Part shown: one piece after another, positions 53,553-62,555 of the stretch | Position numbering within the stretch: position 1 is the first letter of the stretch | Layout: each line of letters begins with the position of its first letter | From: Rhizobium sp. BT04 | GTDB lineage: Bacteria > Pseudomonadota > Alphaproteobacteria > Rhizobiales > Rhizobiaceae | Direction of reading: 5' to 3' | DNA: 64,000 nucleotides | Assembly (NCBI RefSeq): GCF_030053135.1 | Contig: NZ_CP125652.1 | Location: 1,922,001 to 1,986,000 of the forward strand | Position numbers and translations under genes: made by a program | The notes under the pieces: generated by a model | The model's database searches: none | What the model saw: only the letters and a program-made list of their open reading frames with translations | Told to the model about the DNA's origin: nothing

Positions 53553-54455
53553 TTATACCTTCTCGACTTCCGGCCGTCCAAGGATACCTGTCGGCTTGAA
53601 GATCAGCACGAAAGCGAGGATGGCGAAGGTCGCGACATCCTTGTACGCGATGGTGAAATAGGCCGACCACAGCGATTCGATGAGGCCGATCATCAACCCG
53701 CCGAGAACGGCGCCCGGCAACGAGCCGATGCCGCCGAGAACAGCCGCGGTAAATGCCTTCACACCCGGCGTGAAGCCATCGGCGAACGAAGCAACGCCAT
53801 AATACATCAGATACATCGTGCCGGCGACGGCAGCCAGCGCCGCGCCCATGACGAAGGTGATCGAGATCGTCTGGTCGACATTGACGCCGAGCAGTGCCGC
53901 CATTTTACGGTCCTGCTCCGTGGCGCGCTGGGCACGGCCGAGTGCGGTACGATTGACGATATACCAGAAGATCGTGAGCAGCACCGCCGTGATGACGATG
54001 ATGATGATCTGCTTCAGCGACACCGAGATGTTGCCGAATTGGTAAACCGAACTCACCATCGGCGGGATCGGCTTGTTGCGCGGACCTTGCGTCACCTGGA
54101 TGAAGTTGGAGAGCGTGATCGACATGCCGATCGCGGTGATTAGCGGCGCCAGGCGGAAAGAACCGCGCAGCGGACGATATGCGACGCGCTCGATCGTCCA
54201 ATTCCATAAACTCGTCATCAGCATCGCGACAACAAGCATCGCCAGCAGCAGAACCGCCACCGGAAGACCTGCGAAGATGGATGTGAGGACGAGAAAGACG
54301 ATAAGAGCGGCGAAACCACCGAGCATGAAGATGTCGCCATGGGCGAAATTGATCATGCCGATAATGCCGTAAACCATCGTATAGCCAATAGCCACTAGGC
54401 CATAGATGGATCCAAGCGTCAGCCCATTGAAGAGCTGCTGGACGAAATACTCCAT
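53553..54455 (-). CDS. livH: Branched-chain amino acid ABC transporter permease LivH
   Basis: A 300-residue permease with about eight helices; landmarks are MEYFVQQLFNGLTLGSIYGLVAIGYTMVYGIIGMINFAHG (start region) and AAVLGGIGSLPGAVLGGLMIG. Start 54455 has CAGGGGAAAACGACAT upstream. First gene of the liv operon. Confidence 0.93.
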   Translation of the reverse strand: MEYFVQQLFNGLTLGSIYGLVAIGYTMVYGIIGMINFAHGDIFMLGGFAALIVFLVLTSIFAGLPVAVLLLAMLVVAMLMTSLWNWTIERVAYRPLRGSFRLAPLITAIGMSITLSNFIQVTQGPRNKPIPPMVSSVYQFGNISVSLKQIIIIVITAVLLTIFWYIVNRTALGRAQRATEQDRKMAALLGVNVDQTISITFVMGAALAAVAGTMYLMYYGVASFADGFTPGVKAFTAAVLGGIGSLPGAVLGGLMIGLIESLWSAYFTIAYKDVATFAILAFVLIFKPTGILGRPEVEKV

Positions 54456-54993
54456 ATGTCGTTTTCCCCTGGATGCGAGCCGAACAGGCTGCATCTCTTT
54501 TTGGTTCTTTGGTTCCCCGTTTCAGAGAACCTCATAGGCCGAATGCATACCGGTTTCGTTGAAAATGTGAAGACAAAAAGGATTTACTCCGTCAAATTCT
54601 TGCCCGAACAGGCCAAAGTGGCGCATTTTGAACCAAAATCCACAGAAAATCAGCAAGGAAGGGCGTATTTTCAGTCAGAGACTGCCACTGAGTTAACCAT
54701 CCGCAGATGTTACGGCGATTCCCTGCGCTGCTTGCTGCGCAAGCTATTCCATAGAAGTGGAAGATGGCGCAAATTCAAACCTCAAGCCGGCTGCTTTTAC
54801 GAATTCCATTTCACCAGCAAATGCCCCATCTTCGTCTGACAAGGCTGAAAGCTTATGGTAGCATCTTGAACGGCGTTATCGGGGATGCGGAGCGCGACGG
54901 GAAACACCATATCAAGTATCTGTGGTGACAGGGATGGTTGCGGACGAGCGACAGTGGGGTGCTCGGCCCGCGTGGCGAAACGGCAAAAGGACA
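54456..54993. other. Divergent control region between liv operon and cysQ
   Basis: About 540 bases, AT-richer than the flanks, without a convincing gene. A 127-codon plus-strand frame starting at 54456 has no ribosome site or coding character. The region should hold the liv promoter and that of cysQ. No clear operator palindrome was found. Confidence 0.45.
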
Positions 54994-55791
54994 ATGCTGA
55001 GGACATTTGAAAGGGCGGCGCTCGAAGCCGGCAGGGCCATTATCACGGTCTTGCGCGAAGGCTTCCCAGTCGCCATGAAAGCGGATGCAAGTCCGGTCAC
55101 GGTCGCCGACGAGGAGGCCGAACGCATCATCCTCGCTCATCTCGCCAGAGATTATCCCGAAATACCCGTCGTGGCGGAAGAATCGGTCGCCGCCGGAAAA
55201 GTGCCCGATATCGCCGGCCGAGGCTTCTTCCTCGTCGATCCTCTCGACGGCACGCGCGAATTCGTCGACGGACGGCAGGAATTCACCGTCAACATCGCCT
55301 ATATCGAAAGCGGCGCCCCGGTAGCCGGCATCGTCTACGCGCCGGCGCTCGGGCTTGCCTTCTCCGGAGAACGCGGACGGGCCGAAAGGCTTGTCGTCAC
55401 CGACGATTTCGCGGTTGGCGCACGCACAGCAATCGCCGTGCGCGAACAGCCGGCCGACAGGCTGGCGCTTGCAAGCCTTCGCCACAACAGCCCGGAGACC
55501 GGGAGCTTCCTTGCCGATCACGCGATCTTCAAATGCACCAATATCGGCTCCTCGCTGAAGTTCTGCCTGCTGGCCGAAGGCAAGGCCGACGTCTATCCGC
55601 GTTTTACCCGCACGATGGAATGGGACACCGCGGCCGGAGATGCGGTGCTGCGCGCCGCCGGCGGTTCGACGGTGACGCTCGACGGAGCGCCGCTGACCTA
55701 CGGCAAGACCGGAACCGCGGCCGATTTCGACTTCGCCAACCCGAACTTCATCTCATGGGGCGGCAGGAAGCGCATCCTCGAACCTGCGTAG
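54994..55791 (+). CDS. cysQ: 3'(2'),5'-bisphosphate nucleotidase CysQ
   Basis: A 265-residue member of the inositol-monophosphatase fold. Metal ligands are visible as VAEESVA (Glu62, Glu63) and VDPLDGTREF (Asp82, Asp85), with EWDTAAGDAVLRAAGG near the C-terminus. It removes the 3'-phosphate of PAP(S), a by-product of sulfate assimilation and sulfation. Start 54994 has AAAAGGACA upstream; the frame is open to 54922. Inositol phosphatase activity cannot be excluded from sequence. Confidence 0.88.
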   Translation: MLRTFERAALEAGRAIITVLREGFPVAMKADASPVTVADEEAERIILAHLARDYPEIPVVAEESVAAGKVPDIAGRGFFLVDPLDGTREFVDGRQEFTVNIAYIESGAPVAGIVYAPALGLAFSGERGRAERLVVTDDFAVGARTAIAVREQPADRLALASLRHNSPETGSFLADHAIFKCTNIGSSLKFCLLAEGKADVYPRFTRTMEWDTAAGDAVLRAAGGSTVTLDGAPLTYGKTGTAADFDFANPNFISWGGRKRILEPA

Positions 55792-56416
55792 TCTCCCGCA
55801 ATAGGCACCAACGACCGACACCGGGCAAATCCCTCGCACCACGCGATACTCGTGCCTGTCGCCGGCCTCGGCACGTGGCTCCCGTTCGCCCCCGTCTTTA
55901 AGGCCGCTGTCTGCACAGCTTTGAACGCGGACAGCTGCAGAGTGTGATTTGCAACGCCAGGATGGGGCAAGCGATTCCCGGCGCGAATCCGATTCGCCGA
56001 ATCTTCCGTGCCGGATGCTGCCGACCCCGCCTTGATTTTGTCATATTTTGACACACTTCGATGCCGACCGGGCATCTTCACGAAAAAATTTTGCCTGGTA
56101 TCCGGTTAAAAATATCGGTTAACGAGTAACCGTCGCGTGCCGAAACCGCACGTCGGACCACCCCTGGAAGCCCTCGCCAAAGGCCTAAAAACTTTGACGA
56201 AATTCCAATTATTAACAAAATATCATGAGCTTGCCTCAACTTAACGCACATGCGAAAGATTTATTGCGATGCGATATTTCTCTGGACACCATTACACAAT
56301 TGTCGCATTTTTCCGTTTTAGTAGGGTTACCAAGACCTGAGTGCACCCCTGGTGACAGGGTTAACCATTGATCGCCTATTGCCGCCGCGCCCCTCGAAGA
56401 CAACAGAGTACGATCC
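55792..56416 (+). promoter_or_regulatory. Long upstream regulatory region of the pssA-like gene
   Basis: A 625-base stretch with no gene, grading from GC-rich to AT-rich. It holds several perfect inverted repeats: GCGAATC-C-GATTCGC at 55983-55997, TGTCA-TATTT-TGACA at 56039-56053 and CGGTTA-ACGAG-TAACCG at 56116-56132. A long, repeat-rich promoter region is known for pssA of R. leguminosarum. Which proteins bind here cannot be told from sequence. Confidence 0.6.
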
Positions 56417-57142
56417 TTGAGCATCACGGAACTAAACAACAGCATTTCGACTGACTCCTTCCGGCCGAGCCGCCGCCAGCAGCCGAGCCTGAAGATTCAG
56501 ACCCCTGTCATCCATAGCGATGCGCCGCAGGCGCCGCTGATGGACATCGCCCTGAAGCGGGCGTTCGACATCGTTTCGTCGTTGAGCGCCCTCCTCGTCC
56601 TTGCCCCCTTCCTTCTTTTCGTCGCGCTGCTGATCAAGCTCGACAGCCCGGGACCGGTGCTCTTCAAGCAGACCCGCTGGGGCAAGAACTGCAAGGCCAT
56701 CAAGGTCTACAAGTTCCGCTCCATGCGCACCGATCTCTGCGATGTCTCGGGTGTTGCCCAGACGGTGAAGAACGACCCGCGTATCACCCGTATCGGTGCC
56801 ATACTTCGCCGCACGAACGTCGATGAGCTGCCGCAGCTGCTGAACGTGCTGATGGGCGACATGTCCGTCGTCGGTCCGCGCTGCCATGCGATCGGCATGC
56901 GCGCTGGCGGCATGCTCTACGAAGAGCTTGTGCCGGAATATCATCAGCGCCACGCCATGCGCCCCGGCATGACGGGTCTTGCCCAGATGCGCGGCCTGCG
57001 CGGCCCGACCGATCGTCCGGCCAAGGCGCGCGCCCGCATCGCCAGCGATCTCTATTACGTCGGCAATTTTTCGATCTTGATGGATATCCGCATCATTGCC
57101 GGCACCGTCGTGTCGGAGCTGACCCGCGGAAAAGGCTTCTAA
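56417..57142 (+). CDS. pssA: Exopolysaccharide-initiating glycosyl-1-phosphate transferase (PssA/ExoY-type)
   Basis: Up to 241 residues. One membrane segment (ALLVLAPFLLFVALLIKLDS) is followed by the bacterial sugar transferase domain: PVLFKQTRWGKNCK, KFRSMRTD, DPRITRIGAILRRTNVDELPQLLNVLMGDMSVVGPR and RPGMTGLAQMRGLRG (all short landmarks). It loads the first sugar phosphate on undecaprenyl phosphate for exopolysaccharide. The TTG at 56417 gives a 41-residue hydrophilic N-terminus; the first ATG, at 56540, gives 200 residues, so the start is uncertain. A strong terminator follows. Confidence 0.87.
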   Translation: MSITELNNSISTDSFRPSRRQQPSLKIQTPVIHSDAPQAPLMDIALKRAFDIVSSLSALLVLAPFLLFVALLIKLDSPGPVLFKQTRWGKNCKAIKVYKFRSMRTDLCDVSGVAQTVKNDPRITRIGAILRRTNVDELPQLLNVLMGDMSVVGPRCHAIGMRAGGMLYEELVPEYHQRHAMRPGMTGLAQMRGLRGPTDRPAKARARIASDLYYVGNFSILMDIRIIAGTVVSELTRGKGF

Positions 57143-57172
57143 GTTTTCCGAGAAGACCGGCTGCCTTAACTT

Positions 57173-57209
57173 ATGTAGGCCAAAACCGTGCATCGGTTTT
57201 GGCCTACAT
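57173..57209 (+). terminator. 16-bp-stem hairpin after pssA
   Basis: A perfect 16-bp inverted repeat with the loop TGCAT starts 30 bases after the pssA stop. It has no T run, but its length and place suggest termination or an extragenic palindrome. Confidence 0.65.
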
Positions 57210-57254
57210 GCGTTAAACGGAGCCTGAAGCGCGCAGTGACGGGCTTGAATGCAC

Positions 57255-57841
57255 CGGAGGTGTCAGCGGTTCCGGGATAACCCGCCTGCATGCGGCCGAG
57301 CGAATCAAGCTTGCGCATCCCGCTCTTCAGATAACCCACCATTTGCGACGAGAGATCGAGAATGATCGCGTCTCGTCGCTGCTCTTGCCGGCCTCAGATC
57401 AGCGCAGACATCCGATTTCGTGTCGGTTCAGCCTCGGAGCAGCGCCATCGCCTTTTCTTGCATGGGACAGTTGCCCGAGAAGGCGAAGATGTATTGTTTC
57501 AGGGCAGCGTCGTGCAACGCAGGCGAAGCTATTCTTCAGCCCGGCGGCTTTCCTGATTGGCGGCGCTGACCGCAAATGGCTCCTCCTCACGGAAGATCGG
57601 TACGATCGTCCGCTTCATCGCGGTGACCGGCCTGCCGCAACAGAAGAGATCAGCGGTGGCGTACTCGACGAGATCCTGCGGCCGGTTGCTGATCGACAGG
57701 TTTCGATGAAAGCCGCGCGGTCGCGCACCGCGGGAAAACCGAGAGTAGAAAGATATCGAAGCCCGCAAGCATCGCCATCTCGCCCAACCGGGCCATGGCG
57801 TCGGCCGAATCCCGGCGTCCTCGGTCTATGACGGCGAAAAT
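57255..57841 (-). pseudogene. Decayed LuxR-type (quorum-sensing-like) transcriptional regulator
   Basis: Reading the minus strand across frames recovers pieces of an autoinducer-domain/LuxR regulator in the correct order: DSADAMARLGEMAMLAGFD, then DRAAFIE, then NLSISNRPQDLVEYATADLF, TAMKRTIVPIFREEEPF, then LKQYIFAFSGNCPMQEKAMA, and the HTH as LNRHEIGCLR, AGKSSDE and LSSQMVGYLKSGMRKLDSLG. At least three frame changes and an in-frame stop separate them, so no functional protein is made. It lies just after the exopolysaccharide gene pssA; regulators of this type (for example ExpR) control exopolysaccharide in rhizobia. The assignment is from remembered family pattern, not a search. Confidence 0.6.
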
Positions 57842-58266
57842 GCAGCATTCTCAGCGCAGTCATCGGCTGCCCGCTCCCGTCTTTTTATCCTTAGCCTCAC
57901 ATCCTGGGCTTCGGCCCCGCCCCGCCGCCGGCAACGAGAAGCTTGCGTCGAAGCATCAGGAAAGACGGCTTTTGCCCGCATCCCGAGGACACGAAGCGTC
58001 AAAGGCACGAACTGGATTGGGTCGATACAGTGGGAAGAACAGAGACGACGTTTTGCGCTCATTCTCACTTTGCGGCGCTTAGAAAATTGTCCCGGCAAAC
58101 CGGGTCTTATTCACTCCGACAAATTCACGTGGCGGCCGTCAACTACCCCCAATCCGGGCCGGACGGCGTCTAAATTTGTTATCAAAGTCTTACGATGGGT
58201 TTAGGCAAATTTTAAATGTGGCAGGCTAGAGTGACGTCCGTGGTCTTGCGTTGTGTAGAGAGTCCA
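57842..58266. other. Gene-poor stretch between the LuxR relic and sciP
   Basis: About 425 bases; open frames on both strands (for example 57795-58082 plus and 57826-58098 minus) show no family likeness or ribosome sites. The part next to the relic may be more decayed coding sequence. The last 70 bases hold the sciP promoter and a CtrA-like box. Confidence 0.4.
58201..58215. promoter_or_regulatory. CtrA-like box upstream of sciP
   Basis: TTAG-GCAAATT-TTAA fits the CtrA consensus TTAA-N7-TTAA with one mismatch, 52 bases before the sciP start. CtrA activation of sciP is known in Caulobacter. Confidence 0.5.
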
Positions 58267-58542
58267 ATGACCGAAATGATACGTCCTCGAGTGAAATATG
58301 TCATCGGCCCCGATGGCAGCCCCCTGACGATCGCGGATCTGCCGCCGCCCAATACGCGGCGCTGGGTGATTCGCCGGAAGGCAGAGGTTGTCGCGGCGGT
58401 TCGCGGTGGCCTGTTGAGCTTGGAAGAGGCCTGCGAGCGTTACACGCTGACGGTCGAAGAATTCCTCTCCTGGCAGTCGTCGATCAACAGCCATGGCCTT
58501 GCCGGCCTGCGCACCACGCGCATCCAGCAATATCGCCACTGA
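58267..58542 (+). CDS. sciP: CtrA inhibitor SciP (DUF1153)
   Basis: A 91-residue DUF1153 protein with an HTH-like core: PPPNTRRWVIRRKAEVVAAV, then GLLSLEEACERYTLTVEEFLSWQ. In Caulobacter SciP binds DNA-bound CtrA and blocks transcription late in the cell cycle. Start 58267 is chosen by the family N-terminus (MTEMIRPRVKYVIGPDG); no strong ribosome site is visible. A CtrA-like box precedes it. ctrA is 2 kb downstream. Confidence 0.92.
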   Translation: MTEMIRPRVKYVIGPDGSPLTIADLPPPNTRRWVIRRKAEVVAAVRGGLLSLEEACERYTLTVEEFLSWQSSINSHGLAGLRTTRIQQYRH

Positions 58543-58565
58543 TCGCACACCAATATCGATGAAAT

Positions 58566-59054
58566 TTATTTCGGGCCGGACGCATCTCCCATCAGGGAAT
58601 GAAGAAGGCCCGAAATCATTGACGAGGCCGCGTAGCACCAGAGGCCGGGCTGCGTGAAGGCATCCGCCAGCCCCGTCGTCTTTGCCGCCGCAATGACGAT
58701 CGCGACCAGCAGCACGTCCATCATTGACCACTTGGACAGATGCGGCACGACGCGACGATAAAACAGGCTGCCGGCCCCGCCGCCGGCAGCCGTCGCTTCT
58801 GCGGTGATCCCCATCGCCTCCACGGTGATGCCGATCATCTTCAGAAACGGGAGCACGACCGAAACCAGCGCGACGATCGCCGCCAGCAGTTCATCCCCGC
58901 CCTTCCAAAGCGAGACGATGATTTCGATAAGCGACGGCGTCTTGTCGAAAAAATACAGCGTCTCGAAACGAACCAGCGGCAAGACGAGGCCGAGCGCCAG
59001 AAAGAACGGCGCTGCCACGAGCAAGATCGGGCGGATCAACAAAACCCTGCTCAT
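58566..59054 (-). CDS. PqiA-domain membrane protein
   Basis: A 162-residue membrane protein of the paraquat-inducible protein A family, with about four helices (ILLVAAPFFLALGLVLPLV; ELLAAIVALVSVVLPFLKMIG; MMDVLLVAIVIAAAKTTG). The motifs VVLPFLKM and KWSMMDVLLVA are typical. Only one PqiA repeat is present. Start 59054 (MSRVLLIRP) is taken; the frame is open to 59132. It is convergent with sciP, 23 bases apart. Envelope lipid transport is the usual context; function here is not proven. Confidence 0.82.
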   Translation of the reverse strand: MSRVLLIRPILLVAAPFFLALGLVLPLVRFETLYFFDKTPSLIEIIVSLWKGGDELLAAIVALVSVVLPFLKMIGITVEAMGITAEATAAGGGAGSLFYRRVVPHLSKWSMMDVLLVAIVIAAAKTTGLADAFTQPGLWCYAASSMISGLLHSLMGDASGPK

Positions 59055-59188
59055 CGCCCTGCACCTCATATGGATCCGACATTTCGCATGAACACACCGT
59101 CTCCTTCGTGCACCACCGCTGTGGCTTGGCATGACTGCCCCGTCATGTCACGGTCTGCGGCGACAATATCCGATCGCGAGGAAAGACA

Positions 59189-59467
59189 ATGGACATTCGA
59201 AACGAGGACGGCGCCTCCGGCGGCCGTTATACGGCCGAGGTCGAGGGACACGAGGCAGAGATGACCTATTCACGCACATCGCCAAAGCTCGTGATCATCG
59301 ATCACACCGCCGTTCCCGATGCGCTGCGCGGCAAGGGCGTCGGCCAGGCATTGGCGTTCCACGCCGTGGAGGCGGCACGCGGCGGCGGCTGGAAGATCAT
59401 CCCGCTCTGCCCCTTCTTCAAGGCGCAGGCGCAGCGCCATCCGGAATGGCAGGATGTCGTAAACTGA
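59189..59467 (+). CDS. Small GNAT-type N-acetyltransferase (YjdJ-like)
   Basis: A 92-residue single-domain GNAT. VPDALRGKGVGQALAFHAVE is the acetyl-CoA binding A motif (R/QxxGxG/A) and IIPLCPFFKAQAQRHPEW the typical C-terminal part of this short family. Substrate unknown. GAGGAAAGACA provides the ribosome site. It is divergent from the PqiA-like gene. Confidence 0.87.
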   Translation: MDIRNEDGASGGRYTAEVEGHEAEMTYSRTSPKLVIIDHTAVPDALRGKGVGQALAFHAVEAARGGGWKIIPLCPFFKAQAQRHPEWQDVVN

Positions 59468-59532
59468 TTGTCGCGGCCCAGCGCATGCCGCCCGCAACTG
59501 CGCTGCCGGGGATAACGACATGCAAACACCAA

Positions 59533-59610
59533 AAGCCATGTATGAAGGACAGCGCGCCCGTCATACATGGCTTCTCTGAGGCGATCCCCGGGGCGCCGAA
59601 GCCGGCGCCC
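59533..59610. terminator. Two hairpins between convergent GNAT and fliJ-like genes
   Basis: A perfect 13-bp stem (arms 59533-59545 and 59561-59573) is followed by a second perfect 8-bp stem (GGGCGCCG / CGGCGCCC, 59591-59598 and 59603-59610), then GCCGTTTTCTCTT. Together they can terminate both convergent genes. Confidence 0.65.
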
Positions 59611-59621
59611 GCCGTTTTCTC

Positions 59622-59972
59622 TTACGCCCTGGCGCGGGCGCTGGTGTCACGCTCTTCCAGCGCCGTCGCCCTTGCATATTCCGCCTGCATTTCCTCGAGC
59701 GCCAATTCCAGCGTCTCTTCCTGCATCTTCAGTTCCTTGATCGAAACCTGCAGGTTGTCGGCCCGCTGACGCGCGGCCTTGGCGAAGGTCGGATAAGCAA
59801 AGTGATTCGGGTCTGATATACCGGACTTCTTTTCCTCGACGACGATCTGGCTCTCCAGATCCTTCGTCATCCGTTCAAATTCGGACATCATCATCTGCAA
59901 CTGCTGCAATTGACGTCGTTTTTCGTTCACCTGAAATTCCTTCAGGCGAACGAGACTCTCTCGCGACTTCAT
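59622..59972 (-). CDS. fliJ: FliJ-like flagellar export/chaperone protein
   Basis: A 116-residue, almost entirely helical coiled-coil protein beginning MKSRESLVRLKEFQVNEKRRQLQ, the form of FliJ in alphaproteobacteria. FliJ helps the flagellar type III export ATPase. It is away from other flagellar genes but next to ctrA, which controls flagellar genes. Start 59972 is chosen over 60038 because the extra part is not coiled coil. Assignment is moderate because coiled coils resemble each other. Confidence 0.72.
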   Translation of the reverse strand: MKSRESLVRLKEFQVNEKRRQLQQLQMMMSEFERMTKDLESQIVVEEKKSGISDPNHFAYPTFAKAARQRADNLQVSIKELKMQEETLELALEEMQAEYARATALEERDTSARARA

Positions 59973-60128
59973 ACGCATTACTCCCGTGATGCGAGACCCC
60001 GGCTCAACTTGAAACCGCCCTGCGCGCCGCTTTGACACGGTTTGCTAAAAAATTTCCGGCGATATTAACAAATACCTACCGCTGGTAACCTTTCGTTTAC
60101 GGGCATCGTTAATGATAGGCCCGATGAT

Positions 60129-60143
60129 TTAAGGGTCGGTAAA
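60129..60143. promoter_or_regulatory. CtrA-like box upstream of ctrA
   Basis: TTAA-GGGTCGG-TAAA matches TTAA-N7-TTAA with one mismatch, about 270 bases before ctrA and 157 before the fliJ-like start. CtrA autoregulation is established in alphaproteobacteria; use of this site is inferred. Confidence 0.45.
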
Positions 60144-60177
60144 TGCCGCGGCATGAAGTTCGAACCTTTTCATTGGC

Positions 60178-60242
60178 GAGTCGGATGAATCACTTAGCGC
60201 CTTTTCCTAATGTTAAAGTTTAGGAGAGCCTTTTTGAGATTC
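60178..60242. promoter_or_regulatory. Cluster of three GANTC (CcrM) methylation sites upstream of ctrA
   Basis: GAGTC at 60178, GAATC at 60187 and GATTC at 60238. In Caulobacter the ctrA P1 promoter carries a GANTC site and fires when hemimethylated. A cluster of three here suggests similar replication-coupled control. Confidence 0.5.
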
Positions 60243-60409
60243 CTATTGGAAAACAGAGAAATGGAAAAATTATTTAATAAATTCGATACTCCTTGCCAGA
60301 GTGAATTAGAATTTGTTAACCATTTCGTGGCAGCTTCCAAATCACGTAGCGTGTTCGGTATCGTGAGTGGGGGCCAGACCACCTTTCGGCGGCGGTAAAG
60401 GGGATAATT

Positions 60410-61111
<702 letters not shown>

Positions 61112-61141
61112 TTTTTCCGATCCCCTTATCGGACAACGAAG

Positions 61142-61166
61142 ATCCCGCCCTTCCGGCGGGATTTTT
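61142..61166 (+). terminator. Intrinsic terminator of ctrA
   Basis: A perfect 8-bp stem (ATCCCGCC / GGCGGGAT) with a 5-base loop is followed by TTTT, 30 bases after the ctrA stop. Confidence 0.9.
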
Positions 61167-61317
61167 CGTTTCGGCCTGGCAATGAGAAGCAAGCCCGATG
61201 CGGACGATCTCAGACTGGACCAGTACAAAATTCTCGAGATCTCGATCAACGAAACAGGCTGTCGGCGGCCGAAAGCGCTTGCACTTTCGGCATCATGGCG
61301 CATGGAAGAGATTGCCG

Positions 61318-61680
61318 TCAGGCAGCGATCGCGCGGTTTCCGAAGACGGCGGTCAGGATCTTGCGATCGAACGGCTTCAACAGGAAGTCGGTGGCACCGG
61401 CGCGTTTGCCCGCCATCAGCTTCTTCAGATCCGCCTCGACAACACAGTAGTAGATCTTGACCTCTTTGCCGCCGTCCATGGCGCGGATGGCGGCGATCAG
61501 GTCGAGCGCGCCTTCCATGCCGGAATCGACGATCAGATATTCCGGCAGCTCCGCCTGGCAGCGTTGCAGCGCCTCGCCGGCGTTGGAGGCCTCGCTGACG
61601 AGAAAGTCGAGTTCGGAGAGAATGCGCTTGCCGACCTTGCGGACGATGTCCGAATTATCGGTGATCATGAATCTCTGCAT
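61318..61680 (-). CDS. Atypical single-domain response regulator next to chpT
   Basis: A 120-residue receiver-only protein. The phosphorylatable Asp is at 52 (YLIVDSGMEG) and the Lys in FLLKPFDR is present, but the N-terminal acidic pair is ITDNS (one Asp only) and the Thr/Ser switch position reads YYCVVEAD, so phosphorylation or switching may be unusual. It lies 121 bases after chpT on the same strand, suggesting a role in the ChpT-CtrA relay. Start 61680 follows AAAGGAGTCGCC. It is not a clear DivK or CpdR by sequence. Confidence 0.85.
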   Translation of the reverse strand: MQRFMITDNSDIVRKVGKRILSELDFLVSEASNAGEALQRCQAELPEYLIVDSGMEGALDLIAAIRAMDGGKEVKIYYCVVEADLKKLMAGKRAGATDFLLKPFDRKILTAVFGNRAIAA

Positions 61681-61801
61681 GGCGACTCCTTTACCCCTGC
61701 ATCTGTCCTTGCAAGGGCCTCTAAACAACAGCCAAGCATAGGTCGATCAGGCTAAGGAATCGTTACCGCGCGAACACCGATACTCGTTTTACGCGCAGGA
61801 A

Positions 61802-62449
61802 TCAGGCGGCCGCGGCCATCGCGGTGAACACCAGTTCTTCGGCGCTGGCGCTGTGATCGAGCGTCATTCCGCACTCCTGCGCCAGAAGAACGGTATAATA
61901 GGGCTGGATCGAATGGGCGTCGATCGCCTCCTCGATCGCGCCGGTCGATATCTCGACGAATTTCGGCGGCAAGCGCATCAGTTTGCCTTTGGCCGTGAGC
62001 TTGAACCTGGCATCGAACTCGGGATTTTCCAGCGTCACCTCGAGCACGCCACCGCGCGGAATCGCGGAATAGGCGACGAGGAAGAGGTTGAGCAGCAGCT
62101 TGACGCGGTTCTTGGCGACGATGGCGCGTGGCCCGTTCCAGATCACTTCGGTCTTCTTCTCGGCGACGGCGAAATCCTTGGCGGCACGCTCGGCCTCGCC
62201 GGTGTCGATCGAAGCGCCGACGGAACCCGAAGCACCGAAGGCGAGGCGTGCGAATTTCAGGCGGACGGAAGCGTTGAGCGCGCTGGTGCGGATCAGATCC
62301 ATCGCATCGGCATCGGCACCGCCCTCATCGAGGAGTTCCAGCCCATTGTTGATCGCACCGACCGGTGAGATGACATCGTGGCAAACGCGGCTGCAAAGAA
62401 GCGCCGCCAGATCCGGGCCGGACAAGGTGAGATTGGGGTTCTTGGACAT
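61802..62449 (-). CDS. chpT: Histidine phosphotransferase ChpT
   Basis: A 215-residue phosphotransferase with a dimerisation helix hairpin, SRVCHDVISPVGAINNGLELL, containing the phospho-accepting His24, and a degenerate ATPase-like domain (VKLLLNLFLVAYSAIPRGG). It passes phosphate from CckA to CtrA and CpdR. Start 62449 follows AGGAGACGATG; ATG 62452 is the alternative. Divergent from eipA, with a CtrA-like box in between. Confidence 0.92.
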   Translation of the reverse strand: MSKNPNLTLSGPDLAALLCSRVCHDVISPVGAINNGLELLDEGGADADAMDLIRTSALNASVRLKFARLAFGASGSVGASIDTGEAERAAKDFAVAEKKTEVIWNGPRAIVAKNRVKLLLNLFLVAYSAIPRGGVLEVTLENPEFDARFKLTAKGKLMRLPPKFVEISTGAIEEAIDAHSIQPYYTVLLAQECGMTLDHSASAEELVFTAMAAAA

Positions 62450-62555
62450 CATCGTCTCCTGAGGGGCGGCAATTTCATCGCGCCCGGGAATATGCTTCAT
62501 CAAAATTGCGCGAAGTTTGCGGTCGTATTCGGTGCCATAATGACACCATATTTGG

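Larger units (their letters stand above)
59973..60409. promoter_or_regulatory. Control region of ctrA (and of the divergent fliJ-like gene)
   Basis: A 437-base AT-rich divergent region. It holds a CtrA-like box TTAA-GGGTCGG-TAAA at 60129-60143 (one mismatch) and three GANTC methylation sites within 65 bases (60178-60182, 60187-60191, 60238-60242). Small open frames at 60194-60398 on both strands are AT-rich and overlap each other; I do not call them genes. The start of ctrA is preceded by AAAGGGGATAATT. Confidence 0.7.

Noticed and set aside
54456..54839. 127-codon plus-strand frame between liv and cysQ
   Set aside because: Overlaps the liv promoter region, has no ribosome site and its translation shows no family or coding character.
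57343..57831. 162-codon plus-strand frame downstream of pssA
   Set aside because: Opposite strand carries ordered remnants of a LuxR regulator; the plus frame is Arg-rich and featureless.
60194..60398. Pair of overlapping 62-codon frames upstream of ctrA
   Set aside because: AT-rich control region with methylation sites; both strands open over the same bases by chance.
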